Part shown: one piece after another, positions 25,038 to 34,751 of the stretch
Layout: every line of letters starts with the position of its first letter
How positions within the stretch are numbered: position 1 is the stretch's first letter
NCBI RefSeq assembly: GCF_902729405.1
Contig: NZ_LR746496.1
Location: 2,418,001-2,482,000, forward strand
Length of the DNA stretch: 64,000 bases
Direction of reading: 5' to 3'
Origin: Acididesulfobacillus acetoxydans
GTDB lineage: Bacteria; Bacillota; Desulfitobacteriia; Desulfitobacteriales; Desulfitobacteriaceae
Notes under the pieces: model-generated
What the model saw: the letters and a program-made list of their open reading frames with translations, nothing else
What the model was told of the DNA's origin: nothing
The model's database searches: none
Made by a program: the position numbers and the translations under genes

Positions 25038-27110
25038 ATGGCACTGCGCCAGGAACGCAAACGCTTGGGTGAGATTCTCATTGCCGGCGGGGTCATCAGT
25101 CCCGCGCAATTGAACGAAGCGCTGCAGACTCAGAAAATGCTGGGCCTGCGTCTCGGGGAGGTGTTGATCCGGCAGGGATTAGCTACGGAAGACGACATTC
25201 TGCACACGATGCGGAGCCAGTTGGGCTTGGATCTGATCGACCTGAACCAGCGGGTGGTGCCGGAGAAGGTCCTGCGGCAATTGCCGGAGAGGGTGGTGCG
25301 TAAATACGGGGTGCTGCCGCTGGATGATTCCGGGGGGATCTTGCGGGTGGCCATGAACGACCCGACGGACTATTTCGCGGTGGAGGACATCCGGCTGGCG
25401 GCCGGCATGCCTGTGAGGCCATGCCTGGCCAGGAGAGACGACATTCAGAGAGCCGTCGATCGCTATTACAGCCGTAATGACGCGGAAAAAGCGGCCAGAG
25501 AGTATGCCAGGCATCTGCTGTCCCAGGGTCTGGTAAGCGAAGAGGATATCCTGCGTGCGATGCAGAGCCAGCTGGGTCTGGAGATGGTTGATTTGGCGGG
25601 GATCTTCATTCCGGAAGATGTCCTGCGGCTGGTGCCGGAATCCTTGGCCCGCCGTTATACGATTCTTCCGGTCGAGGTTCGCAACGGTCAGCTTCTGCTG
25701 GCACTAAACGATCCCACGGATTATCACGTGCTGGAGGAGGTCCGGCAGGCGTCGGCCCTGCCGATAAAGCCTTGTTTGGCCAGGAAAAGCGAGATCGCGG
25801 CGGCCATTGAGCGCAGCTACGGCAAAAATGAGGCGCAGAGATTGGCCCGGGACTACCTGCGGCAGGGACCCGCTTCGCAGGTGGCGGCGTCCTCCCAAGC
25901 GGGTGCGGCGGTCGTGCCCGGGTGGGCGGCGGAGGGTGAGGACGCGGCTTCAACCCCGATCATCAAGTTTCTCAATACCCTGATCGAAGACGCAATCAAC
26001 AATCAGGCCAGTGATATTCACATTGAGCCTTTGGAAGAGGAGTTGAGGATTCGCTTTCGTGTCGACGGGGTCCTCAGGGAGATCATGCGTACTCCGATCG
26101 GCATGGTGGGGCCGGTTGTCAGCCGGGTCAAGATCATGTCCGGACTGAACATCGCCGAGCGGCGGCTGCCGCAGGACGGGCGGATCGGATACCAGGTGGC
26201 GGGGCGAAACATTGATCTGCGTGTCTCCACAGCCCCGACGATGTTTGGGGAGAAAGTAGTTCTGCGCGTTTTGGACAAGGCCAACATTGTCGTGGGGAAG
26301 GATGCTCTCGGCCTGAGCGGGGCGGAAGTCCGCCTCTTTGACGAGTTCATCAGCAAGCCTTACGGGATCGTCCTGGTGACCGGACCGACGGGGAGCGGCA
26401 AAACCACCACTCTCTACACCATGCTCGGCCAGTTAAACACGCCGGAAAAAAATGTGATTACCCTGGAGGATCCGGTGGAGTTCAAATTTAAAGGGATCAA
26501 CCAGATGCAAGTAAATCCGAAAGCCGGTTTTACTTTTGCCGCCGGATTGCGTTCCGTGCTGCGTCAGGACCCGGACGTGATCATGGTGGGTGAAATGCGG
26601 GACAGGGAGACGGCGGAAATCGCGGTGCGTTCGGCGCTCACCGGTCACCTCGTCCTTTCTACGATTCACACCAATGATGCCGCCAGTGCCGTCACGCGCC
26701 TGGAAGATATGGGTGTGGAGCCGTTTCTGATTTCCGCCTCTCTGGTGGGCATTATTTCACAGCGGCTGGTGCGCCAAATCTGCCCCCAGTGCACGGTGGA
26801 ATACGCGGCCGGACCCTTGGAACGAGGGATTCTGGGCGCGGCGGAGGGTCAAAGGCTCCTGCTTAAACGCGGAAAAGGCTGTCCTTTTTGCGGCGGCAGC
26901 GGGTATAAGGGGCGCACGGCTATTTTTGAGATCATGCCGATTGGGGAGGAGCACCGTCGCTTAATCACTGACAGGGCTTCTTTGGACGCGTTGCGCGCCT
27001 GTGCGGCGGAACAGGGAATGGTTTCTTTGAAACAGGCGGCGGCGCGCCTGGTCTTGAGCGGTCTGACGACCATGGAGGAACTGCTCCGGGTCACCTATGT
27101 CAACGAGTGA
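25038..27110 (+). CDS. pilB: type IV pilus extension ATPase PilB (locus A)
   Basis: 690 residues. Two tandem MshEN-type N-terminal domains (about 8-150 and 155-280), each with an LGE/LGL-type repeat such as RLGEILIAGGVISPAQLNEAL; MshEN domains in this family bind c-di-GMP. The ATPase has Walker A GPTGSGKTTT (about 451-460), Asp box DPDVIMVGEMRDRETAE, His box STIHTNDA, and zinc cysteines CPQC and CPFCGGSGYKG. It drives pilus polymerisation at the membrane. ATG 25038 lies after the pilin terminator. Confidence 0.94.
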   Translation: MALRQERKRLGEILIAGGVISPAQLNEALQTQKMLGLRLGEVLIRQGLATEDDILHTMRSQLGLDLIDLNQRVVPEKVLRQLPERVVRKYGVLPLDDSGGILRVAMNDPTDYFAVEDIRLAAGMPVRPCLARRDDIQRAVDRYYSRNDAEKAAREYARHLLSQGLVSEEDILRAMQSQLGLEMVDLAGIFIPEDVLRLVPESLARRYTILPVEVRNGQLLLALNDPTDYHVLEEVRQASALPIKPCLARKSEIAAAIERSYGKNEAQRLARDYLRQGPASQVAASSQAGAAVVPGWAAEGEDAASTPIIKFLNTLIEDAINNQASDIHIEPLEEELRIRFRVDGVLREIMRTPIGMVGPVVSRVKIMSGLNIAERRLPQDGRIGYQVAGRNIDLRVSTAPTMFGEKVVLRVLDKANIVVGKDALGLSGAEVRLFDEFISKPYGIVLVTGPTGSGKTTTLYTMLGQLNTPEKNVITLEDPVEFKFKGINQMQVNPKAGFTFAAGLRSVLRQDPDVIMVGEMRDRETAEIAVRSALTGHLVLSTIHTNDAASAVTRLEDMGVEPFLISASLVGIISQRLVRQICPQCTVEYAAGPLERGILGAAEGQRLLLKRGKGCPFCGGSGYKGRTAIFEIMPIGEEHRRLITDRASLDALRACAAEQGMVSLKQAAARLVLSGLTTMEELLRVTYVNE

Positions 27111-27293
27111 CGGGGCCGTCCGGCTGCGGCGGCCGCGCTGATGAACGCAGAGCGGGGCCGAGGCGCGTCAAGGAGTTGTCCCGGAAACACTCCAACCGGG
27201 AAGCGGATCGAATCGAGAAGGCACTGACAGCGCGGGCAGGGCGCGGAGTGTGAAGAGACGCGCCGGTGACAGAAGAGGCGGTGGTAAGGAGAA

Positions 27294-28499
27294 ATGCAGT
27301 TTAAGTACAGAGCGGTTACGGAGGAGTTTCGGATCAAAGAGGGCCTGGTGGAAGCCAGCGACCTGAACGCCGCGCGGCGGCTGCTTTTGGAGAACCGCTG
27401 GCAGATCATTGCCGTACAGGAGAAACCGGAAGTAGAGCGCTGGTTGGGTCGCCGCTTTGAGAGTAAGATCAACACAGAGTCGCTGGCCGCTTTTTGCAAC
27501 CAACTCTCGATGCTGATTCGGTCCGGGGTGAGCATCGTCCGCAGTCTGGAGATCCTTGAGTCCCAGATGACGGACAGGCGTCTGCAGAGGGTCATGCGCA
27601 CCTTGTACAATGGCGTAAGCCGGGGCGGTTCGCTGGCCCAAGCCATGCGGGACGCGGAAGGCGCGTTGCCGGAACTCTTAATCAGCCTGGTTTCGGTCGG
27701 GGAGGAAAGCGGTAACCTGGATGCGGTACTTATGAGCATGTCCGCCTACTATGAACGGGAAACATTTGTGCGCAAGAAAGTGGTCAGCGCCGCGATCTAT
27801 CCCATGGTCCTCACCGTGGTCTTGATCGGCTTGGTGACCCTCTTCATCAATTTTATTTTGCCGGAGATGTCCTCGCTCATGCGCGACAGTCACCAAAGCT
27901 TGCCCCTGTTGACCCAGCTTCTCTTGGCAGGAACGAGTTTTCTCACGCACAACGCTTTTCTTCTGGCAGCGGGGCTGGCCGCTTTGGCCCTGGGCCTGCA
28001 CCAAGCCTTGAGAATTCCCCGCTATCGTTACGGGCGCGATCAACTCCTGCTGAGGATACCCTTGTTTGGCAAGACTTTCAAGGATACGATTACGGCGCGT
28101 TTTGCCCGCACGTTAGCCCTTTTTCTCCACTCTTCCATCCCTATTGTCCCCATCTTCAATGCTATGGAAGGGGTTATCGGGAATGAGGTGGGTCTGACGG
28201 CTTTGAAACGGGCGAGGGAACGCGTCATGCGGGGTGAAACGCTTTTTGCCGCCTTTGCCGAAGAAAAATTCTTTGATCCCCTGATGATACAGATGATAAT
28301 GGTAGGAGAAGAGACAGGAAGATTAGAGGAACTGATGGAGGAAGTGGCGAATCACTACGATAAACGGGTGGAGGTAGGAGTCGGCCGCCTCATTGCCTTG
28401 GTGGAACCGGCCTTCACCCTCCTCATCGGCCTTTTCGCCGGTACTTTGATCATCTCCATCGCTTTGCCTATCTTCAGTATGGCGAGCGGGGTGAAATAG
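27294..28499 (+). CDS. pilC: type IV pilus inner-membrane platform protein PilC (locus A)
   Basis: 401 residues with two GspF domains. Domain 1 contains FCNQLSMLIRSGVSIVRSLEIL and VGEESGNLDAVL, domain 2 ARTLALFLHSSIPIVPIFNAME and MVGEETGRLEELM; hydrophobic helices lie near 165-190, 210-235 and 370-395. It links PilB to the pilin pool. AAGGAG precedes the ATG. The 183-bp gap after pilB is featureless. Confidence 0.94.
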   Translation: MQFKYRAVTEEFRIKEGLVEASDLNAARRLLLENRWQIIAVQEKPEVERWLGRRFESKINTESLAAFCNQLSMLIRSGVSIVRSLEILESQMTDRRLQRVMRTLYNGVSRGGSLAQAMRDAEGALPELLISLVSVGEESGNLDAVLMSMSAYYERETFVRKKVVSAAIYPMVLTVVLIGLVTLFINFILPEMSSLMRDSHQSLPLLTQLLLAGTSFLTHNAFLLAAGLAALALGLHQALRIPRYRYGRDQLLLRIPLFGKTFKDTITARFARTLALFLHSSIPIVPIFNAMEGVIGNEVGLTALKRARERVMRGETLFAAFAEEKFFDPLMIQMIMVGEETGRLEELMEEVANHYDKRVEVGVGRLIALVEPAFTLLIGLFAGTLIISIALPIFSMASGVK

Positions 28500-28529
28500 T
28501 TGGGGAGGGCGTCGCAGGGAAGGCGGGGA

Positions 28530-29102
28530 ATGCAGGCCTGGCACGGCCGGGTGAGTACGGCCCGGAAGGGGGAAACCCGGACAAGAGACGCCGGATTCAC
28601 CTTGATTGAAATAGCAATCGTTTTGGCTGTGATCGGAATCCTCGCCTTAGTGACCGTACCCCGATATGAGGGAGTGGTGGAGCATTACCGCTTGGCCTCA
28701 TCGGCGGAAACTGTGGCAGCCTCCCTGCGTGAAGCCAGGCAGAGCGCGGTCGAGCAGCGGGCCGATGTTTTTGTCGGTCTCACTCGAACCGGAGTACAGC
28801 TTCTTGCCGGTACGGACGAAGAGGCTCTTAGTCCGTTGGGTGCAGACAGATCGTTCCAGACGGGGGTTTATTGGGACCAAGCACACTCTGGCGGAGATTA
28901 TTATCATCTGCAGGATATCCAGGCCGTCGCCTACCAAGGCATAATGTTTAATTGGCAGGGGTTTGTCACGCCACCGCCCGGCGCGACCAACGAGAGCCTG
29001 CGGGTCGTGTTGCGGGGCGGGCTGGGAGACTCTGTCGAGATACGTGTCGAAGCCTTGACGGGGAGTATTACAGTCGGGTGGCCGCTTCCGGGACAGGGTT
29101 AG
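28530..29102 (+). CDS. minor pilin/pseudopilin, GspH/FimT-like (locus A)
   Basis: About 190 residues. Prepilin motif AG/FTLIEIAIVLAVIGILAL with Glu5 after a 22-residue basic leader, then a GspH-like body (SLREARQSAVEQRADVFVGL). GAAGG 7 bp before ATG 28530. First of four minor pilin genes whose order (H/V/W/X types) matches tip-initiation complexes of type IV pili. Confidence 0.85.
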   Translation: MQAWHGRVSTARKGETRTRDAGFTLIEIAIVLAVIGILALVTVPRYEGVVEHYRLASSAETVAASLREARQSAVEQRADVFVGLTRTGVQLLAGTDEEALSPLGADRSFQTGVYWDQAHSGGDYYHLQDIQAVAYQGIMFNWQGFVTPPPGATNESLRVVLRGGLGDSVEIRVEALTGSITVGWPLPGQG

Positions 29103-29114
29103 TTCCAAGCGGGA

Positions 29115-29147
29115 TAGGGCCGCCCCGCGGCGGGTGGGGCGGCCCTA
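29115..29147. other. perfect 12-bp hairpin between minor pilin genes
   Basis: TAGGGCCGCCCC (29115-29126) pairs fully with GGGGCGGCCCTA (29136-29147) across a 9-nt loop. No T tract follows, so it is not a standard terminator; it may stabilise or process the operon mRNA. Confidence 0.75.
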
Positions 29148-29248
29148 GCGAAGCAAGCCGCTTGGCGGCGAGGTTTGTCACCGGGGAAGAGCGCCGGCGA
29201 ATCGAGCGGGAGTTGGATAGCCGGGGGAGGCAAAGACGGGGAGGAGCG

Positions 29249-29632
29249 ATGGACCGGTTGAATGACAGCGGGATGACGCTCTTGGAAGTTGTGTTAGCTA
29301 TGGCGGTTTTTCTTATCGGACTAACCTTTCTTATCAAATCGGATCAGGTGGTTCAGCACTATCAGCGGGAAAGTGAAGAGAGGCAACAGATGATGTTTGC
29401 GGCCGGCGGCCAGATGGAGAAGCTGCTTCAGTCCGAGTCGGTGAGTGCGACTAAGGCTGAGCAAGTTACTCAGATTGCTATCGGGGGGCGGAGCTATAGT
29501 ATCACTTGGGACACCTCGACCCCGAATAGCGGTAACCCTTACCTGAAGGAGATTAAGGTTACCATCACTCCGCAGGGAGGTAAGCCCTCAGACGTACTTA
29601 CCCTCTATGCTTACGGGGTGGGCACCCCATGA
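29249..29632 (+). CDS. minor pilin, PilV/GspI-like (locus A)
   Basis: 127 residues. Prepilin motif SG/MTLLEVVLAMAVFLIGL with Glu5. Short leader (MDRLNDSG). A GGGGAGGAG site just before ATG 29249 fixes the start within a longer open frame. Its stop overlaps the next gene by 4 bp. Confidence 0.82.
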   Translation: MDRLNDSGMTLLEVVLAMAVFLIGLTFLIKSDQVVQHYQRESEERQQMMFAAGGQMEKLLQSESVSATKAEQVTQIAIGGRSYSITWDTSTPNSGNPYLKEIKVTITPQGGKPSDVLTLYAYGVGTP

Positions 29633-30216
29633 AACGGTGCCAAGGAGACGGATTTACCCTTCTGGAACTCATGCTCGCCATGGCCGTTTTCGCCATTTTT
29701 CTCCTGGGTGTTTCGCAGGTGTTACGCCAAGAGATTCAATCCTACCATGAAGACATGCGCCAGGAAGCGCTGGAAGAGAAAGCGCGCGCGGCTATGCTTC
29801 AGATCCTGGATCAGTGCCATCTCAATGCCTACAAGTTTTACTCCTATAGCGGGGGAACGGCTTTAAGCCCCCCGCTGGGACCGGACAGCGGCATTTACTT
29901 CTATAATATTCGTCCCAATAGCACCACTCCGGGTAACGGTGCTCTGGTCTGCCTACTCGATCTCAACCCCAGCCGGGATACAAACGGCAAGCCCATTTTG
30001 GCTCCGGGAACCCTCCTTTACTTTGATCAGCCCAATCCGAAGGCGACCGGCGCTCTCATGTACGGAGATAATCCCGCCACGGCGCATCTGGTGGCTGACG
30101 ACATTGAATTGCTTATGGTAACCCCCGATGGCAATCACTTTGTTAAGATCGACATCGTGACCAAGAACTTGGAAAACCAATCATTTGAACTGGTCAGTTG
30201 GGCGCGCCTCTATTAA
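29629..30216 (+). CDS. minor pilin, PilW/GspJ-like (locus A)
   Basis: 195 residues. Prepilin motif DG/FTLLELMLAMAVFAIFLL with Glu5; longer body than the preceding pilin. ATGA overlap with the previous gene shows coupling. Confidence 0.85.
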   Translation: MKRCQGDGFTLLELMLAMAVFAIFLLGVSQVLRQEIQSYHEDMRQEALEEKARAAMLQILDQCHLNAYKFYSYSGGTALSPPLGPDSGIYFYNIRPNSTTPGNGALVCLLDLNPSRDTNGKPILAPGTLLYFDQPNPKATGALMYGDNPATAHLVADDIELLMVTPDGNHFVKIDIVTKNLENQSFELVSWARLY

Positions 30217-30347
30217 GCGGGACGAGGGCCGGGAGGGAGCGGCGGAAATTAGTCGGGGAAAGGGGCTGAAGACAACCTTGGTCATCGCCGGGTCTTTACA
30301 GGGCACTGTCAGGAAAACAGAAGTTGTCCGGAGGGAGTGGACAAAAG

Positions 30348-30848
30348 ATGCGGGCAGCACGGCACAGGCAGCGAGCGGGTGCAAGAGAGTTGGGAATTCC
30401 CGGAAAGCGTAATGAGGAGTTTGAAGCGCATATCCTTAAGATGGCGGGTGAGCGGGGGGCGGTATTATTAATAGCGATCATATGTGTGATGCTTCTCTTC
30501 TTGATTTCCGGGATCTCGTTCGATCTCATTGTCAATCATTTTCGCCTGGAAACGTCGCAAGAGAAGATTCTTAAGGCCTATAATATGGCGGAGTCGGGGA
30601 TCAATTATGAAGTCGCGGTTGTGCTCGCAGCAATGCAAAAGAATCCGGGCCAGTTTCCCCCTCCCGGTGTGCCCGGCGGGACTCAATTGCCGTCAGGAAG
30701 TCCATTTGGGGTTGAGTACGGGAGTTACGCCGTTGACAGGGTGGAGTTCCGGAGTGCGAGTGTCATCATCACATGTACGGGAACCTATCAGAACGTGAGG
30801 AGGACGCTGACGGAACAATATGCTCTTCCGGTCAAGGGGTACCCTTGA
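30348..30848 (+). CDS. PilX-like pilus assembly protein (locus A)
   Basis: About 166 residues. One hydrophobic segment preceded by ERGAVLLIAIICVMLLFLIS, the PilX N-terminal type, then YNMAESGINYEVAVVLAAM, typical of PilX. It lacks a GFTLxE site. ATG 30348 has GGAGGGA about 12 bp upstream; ATG 30441 is an alternative. Last of the minor pilin set. The next 255 bp contain no gene. Confidence 0.72.
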   Translation: MRAARHRQRAGARELGIPGKRNEEFEAHILKMAGERGAVLLIAIICVMLLFLISGISFDLIVNHFRLETSQEKILKAYNMAESGINYEVAVVLAAMQKNPGQFPPPGVPGGTQLPSGSPFGVEYGSYAVDRVEFRSASVIITCTGTYQNVRRTLTEQYALPVKGYP

Positions 30849-31103
30849 GGGAACATGCATCCGCCTGACGTCAAATACATAGATAGAGGGTAAGCCCAGT
30901 GAGAGCAGCCTGGGATGTTGGCATTACGAGCTTTTGAATCCAGGCAGGGAAAATCGGGCGAAAGGCCTGAGCCCCGACAGGAGCCGGGTGGGGTCACTAG
31001 CCGGTTGGGACCTTGCGGCAGCCGGAAATAGAGGGGTTCCCTTGAAGCAAAGAAGGTCCGCTCAGGCAGGGCGGCGTATTCCGGTTTAGAGAGGTGTGGG
31101 ACT

Positions 31104-33467
31104 ATGGGAAGGACACTGCGCTCGTGTACCGCGGTACTGATTTCCATCTGCCTGCTCTTGGGGGGAATATTGACAAGTATTCGCCCGGCTTTGGCCGACC
31201 ATGACAAGGATCGGTACCCGGATAATCCCTACTGGGCCAAGACGTTCACGGTTCAGGACAGCGACCCGTCGCAGTTTAACTGGGAGGGGGGCATCGCCAG
31301 CGATCATGCCGTCGGCAAGCCTTTCCCTGTCTACGTTTTCCTGGCTGACTACGATTGGGACGGTCTCCCTCTGACCGCCGCGCGGGAGGTGGATGCCACC
31401 CTGACTTTGGGGGGGCCGGACGGCTATCGGAAAACTTATCCCGTAAAGATCGAGGAGGGACAGACATACGCTGAGGTTGATATCACCTGTCCCAACACGG
31501 GAATCTGGAGTGTCTGGGTGACCGGTCAGATGGACAGTCAAACCGTGGCGGGGGGGCCCTGGTTTTTTCCCATCGGGTCGCCTAAGTTCGTAGGCATGTC
31601 GATTGAGCCGCCCCAAGCGACCTTGACTTCCGGACAGAGCAAGCAGTTTCGGGCTTCCTTGGTTTTTTTTGGACGATGGGCTATTTCGGTGAGCGATTAT
31701 TGCACCTGGACGAGCGACAAACCTTCTGTGGCTACGGTTTCCGACAGCGAGTCAGGGAATCCGAGCTCTCAACCGACGGGGGGCCTGGTTACGGCAGGAT
31801 ATACGAGTGGGACTGCCACGATCACGGCCGCTTTGCCTCCCGGGGCAGTTGACTTTCTCAAATTAATTCAATTGATTTTGTCATGGTTCTCCGGTGCCAA
31901 ATGGCTGAGTTCGTATAGTGCCACAGCTACGGTTACCGTAGGCAGCCCCCCTGTATTGCAGGTGACCCCCTTAGTGGCTGAAGTTGCGGTCAAGGGCACG
32001 GTCCAGCTCAAGGCACAGCTGGTCTACCCAGACGGTACGGTTACGGATGTGACGAAAGACGTACAGTGGACGACACAACATCCGAAGGTCGCCACCGTCG
32101 CCAATGCCACGGAGGGCGAGGCCGGCCGGGTAACAGGGCTTGCGCCCGGCAGCAGCGTTATCACGGCTATGTATCCCGATTTGCCAAGCGCCACAGCGAC
32201 CGTGCACGTTTCATCACCGGTGCTGACGCTAGCTCCGGCGAATCCGTTGGTTTATGTTAACGCCGGGAGCCGCTTTCAGTTTAAGGCGATGTATTCGGAT
32301 GGGGTCAATCTGCCGCTCGATGTAACGCAGCAGGCGACTTGGAGCAGTTCCAACCCCGCAGACCCTATCAATCTCGGAAGTCTGAGTGCTTTCCTTTCCG
32401 GCACGACGGCCACCATCCAAGCGGAGTACAATGGCATGCAGAGTCTCCCGACCATCCTCACGGTGGTGCAGCCGGCCCTAAAGATTGGAGTTGCTCGGGC
32501 GGGCGGTACAATTTTCGTGGCGGGAAGCGGCCAAGGCACCGGCAGCGTCATAAGCATTAATGCCGGAGAAACGGTGCAACTCAAAGCGCTCTATTCGGGT
32601 GCTTTCTATTCCGGCGCGGATGGCACTTACCAGAATGTGACGAACCGGGATGTGACGGATTCGGTCACCTGGACTACCGGGCCGGATGCTTCAAGTGTGG
32701 TTGTGCTGCAGGCCAGCGGGCCGGGCCGAATCCTGGGGGTGGGGACCGGTCAGAGCACGGTCTCGGCCACATACCCGTATCCGCAGGCGGAAGACCCATA
32801 CACCCAAGGACAGCCCTTACAGAATTCGGTCACCCTGACGGTCGTCCAGCCCACACTGACTGTTAACGCACCGACGACGACTTTGGCCTCAGGTTCCCCG
32901 CCGGTCCGCTTTACCGCTGTTTACTCAGACGCTTATAATACCGACGAGGATGTCACGTCCGAAGCGGCTTGGTCCAGTTCGGATTCCACAGTGGCGACGG
33001 TCGATGCCTCAGGCAATGTCCGAGCGGTTTACAGCGGTACGGCGGACAAGACGGCGAATATTACGGCTGCATATCAACCGCCGCCCTCAGCCAATTCACC
33101 GGGCTCACAGCCCGCACCGGTGTCAGGCAATACCGTAACCGTGAATGTTGTCAACGCGCAGACGGTTTCAGGTCTGAAGATAGAGCCTTTAACGGCGGCG
33201 CTGAACGTGGGCGGGCAACTAACGTATCAGGTCTATTGGCTCGACTCCGGCGGAAGCAAGCATCTGCTCCCGAATAACGCCGTGACTTGGTCGACCCAAA
33301 GTTCCAATGTCACGATCAATGCCGACGGAGTGGCGACAGCGATGAGTGTGAGCGCCCAGCCAGCGATCATCAAAGCGGCATTTGGCGGGCGCACGGCGAC
33401 GGCAGCTTTGAGCGTACTCGAGCAGGGGGTCGTTTGGGAAGCGGAACCGCCGCCGACGGGCAGCTGA
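31104..33467 (+). CDS. large secreted surface protein with bacterial Ig-like (Big_2) domains
   Basis: 787 residues. Signal peptide about 1-31 (SICLLLGGIL...RPALA). Residues about 35-165 are an unrecognised domain; from 170 on come about six Big_2-like domains with recurring cues TLTSGQSKQFRA, WTSDKPSVATVS, VQLKAQLVYPDGT and SSDSTVATVDASG. No LPXTG motif or C-terminal anchor is seen. It stands between the minor pilins and pilM, the place taken by the PilY1 tip adhesin in many pilus loci, so a pilus-associated adhesin role is plausible but inferred. GAGAGGTGTGGG precedes the ATG. Confidence 0.82.
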   Translation: MGRTLRSCTAVLISICLLLGGILTSIRPALADHDKDRYPDNPYWAKTFTVQDSDPSQFNWEGGIASDHAVGKPFPVYVFLADYDWDGLPLTAAREVDATLTLGGPDGYRKTYPVKIEEGQTYAEVDITCPNTGIWSVWVTGQMDSQTVAGGPWFFPIGSPKFVGMSIEPPQATLTSGQSKQFRASLVFFGRWAISVSDYCTWTSDKPSVATVSDSESGNPSSQPTGGLVTAGYTSGTATITAALPPGAVDFLKLIQLILSWFSGAKWLSSYSATATVTVGSPPVLQVTPLVAEVAVKGTVQLKAQLVYPDGTVTDVTKDVQWTTQHPKVATVANATEGEAGRVTGLAPGSSVITAMYPDLPSATATVHVSSPVLTLAPANPLVYVNAGSRFQFKAMYSDGVNLPLDVTQQATWSSSNPADPINLGSLSAFLSGTTATIQAEYNGMQSLPTILTVVQPALKIGVARAGGTIFVAGSGQGTGSVISINAGETVQLKALYSGAFYSGADGTYQNVTNRDVTDSVTWTTGPDASSVVVLQASGPGRILGVGTGQSTVSATYPYPQAEDPYTQGQPLQNSVTLTVVQPTLTVNAPTTTLASGSPPVRFTAVYSDAYNTDEDVTSEAAWSSSDSTVATVDASGNVRAVYSGTADKTANITAAYQPPPSANSPGSQPAPVSGNTVTVNVVNAQTVSGLKIEPLTAALNVGGQLTYQVYWLDSGGSKHLLPNNAVTWSTQSSNVTINADGVATAMSVSAQPAIIKAAFGGRTATAALSVLEQGVVWEAEPPPTGS

Positions 33468-33497
33468 AAAGCGCGGGAAGGGAGAGAGTGAACAGAC

Positions 33498-34751
33498 TTG
33501 TACAAACCGGGAAAATGGCTGGCGGCCGTCCGTGCCGGGCACTGGACAGTCGCCAGGGTCGTGAGAAGAAGAGGGAACGTGGAAGTACACTACCTGGCGG
33601 AAGTTGATTTAGCTGAGAAGACGACCCAAGAAGGAGTCGCTCCGAATGTGGCGCCGGACCCGTCTCGCCGAACGGAGGGGGAAGGCGACCCGGAATTGCG
33701 GGAGGATCAAGCGGGGCCGGCCCAGTGTCTGAAAAAATGGCTGAGGCAGCAGAAGGTTCCCCAGCGGGAAATTCCCGTCGTCTTCTCCTGCCGGGGGGTC
33801 ATCACCCGGGTTATTATTCTGCCGGAAATCGGCCGCAAGGACCTTGAACGCTTATTAAGTGAACAAGCGGACCAGTACTTTACGTTTGATCTCCGGGATT
33901 ACTTGGTGGATTACCGGGTGTTGGAGCACTTCGTTGACAACGGCGAGGGGCGTTTGCGGGTGCTTCTGGCTGCCCTGCCGAAACAGCGCTGGGAAAAGTT
34001 CTGGTACCTGTGCCTGGAAGCGGGGGTAAAACCGAAGGTGGTGGATCTGGCCTCCGACAGTATCGCCCGGCTCTACGCCGAAACACAGTCGTTCTTCGTC
34101 CGGGAAGAACACAACCTTACAGATGCGATATCCTCTGGGACGGAAGTGCAGGCTCGGGAAATGACGACAGGCGGGGAGAAAACGGTTCGTCCGGCCCCGG
34201 AACGCCGGCAGACCGGTGCGCTGATTCGGCCGGCGTTTGTTCTCGGGAAGAAGCCGGGGCGGGAACTACCAGACAAACTGGTTTCTCTGATAGGAGGACG
34301 GGGCGGAGGTGTCAAAGGAGGAGACTCCGGGGGAGTTCGCCCAGATCTTGCCATCGTGATTCTGCGGCAAGGCTGCGCGGAAATGATCCTGCTTGAACAC
34401 GGTGTTTTCTTTCTTTATTCGGATCTCGATGTTTCCTGGCCGGAGGAGGGATCCGTGCCGGTGCCTCAGGGCCTTGAGAAGGCTCTAGGGCCGGTTTTGC
34501 GCGTTCTGGAGGAGTTTGTTGACTTTTTTGCCGCCAGGCATTTCGGCAAACGGGTGGACGAAATTTTTCTTACCGGTGAACTCTCCGATCTGCCCGGCCT
34601 CGCTCAAATGTTTACGGAAAGTCTTGAAATCCCGGCCCGGATTGGTTTTCCTGTGGGTTGGCAGCCGCGTTTTCTCGGGAAGGCCGAACCTTGGAAGAAG
34701 GGCTGGATGAAGTATGCCGATCTCTACGGCCTAGCCCTACGGGAGGATTAG
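33498..34751 (+). CDS. pilM: PilM-like pilus assembly ATPase (locus A)
   Basis: 417 residues. Actin-like PilM/GspL cytoplasmic features: VIILPEIGRKDLERLLSEQA, YLVDYRVLEHFVDNG, LAALPKQRWEKF and C-terminal FLTGELSDLPGLAQMF. A low-complexity insertion (about 205-285) separates the two halves. It should bind PilN at the membrane face. TTG start; it abuts pilN (next ATG directly after the stop). Confidence 0.78.
   Translation: MYKPGKWLAAVRAGHWTVARVVRRRGNVEVHYLAEVDLAEKTTQEGVAPNVAPDPSRRTEGEGDPELREDQAGPAQCLKKWLRQQKVPQREIPVVFSCRGVITRVIILPEIGRKDLERLLSEQADQYFTFDLRDYLVDYRVLEHFVDNGEGRLRVLLAALPKQRWEKFWYLCLEAGVKPKVVDLASDSIARLYAETQSFFVREEHNLTDAISSGTEVQAREMTTGGEKTVRPAPERRQTGALIRPAFVLGKKPGRELPDKLVSLIGGRGGGVKGGDSGGVRPDLAIVILRQGCAEMILLEHGVFFLYSDLDVSWPEEGSVPVPQGLEKALGPVLRVLEEFVDFFAARHFGKRVDEIFLTGELSDLPGLAQMFTESLEIPARIGFPVGWQPRFLGKAEPWKKGWMKYADLYGLALRED

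Noticed and set aside
30849-31103. Structured RNA before the Ig-like protein gene
   Set aside because: GC-rich partial inverted repeats are visible, but no consistent fold or known motif could be drawn.
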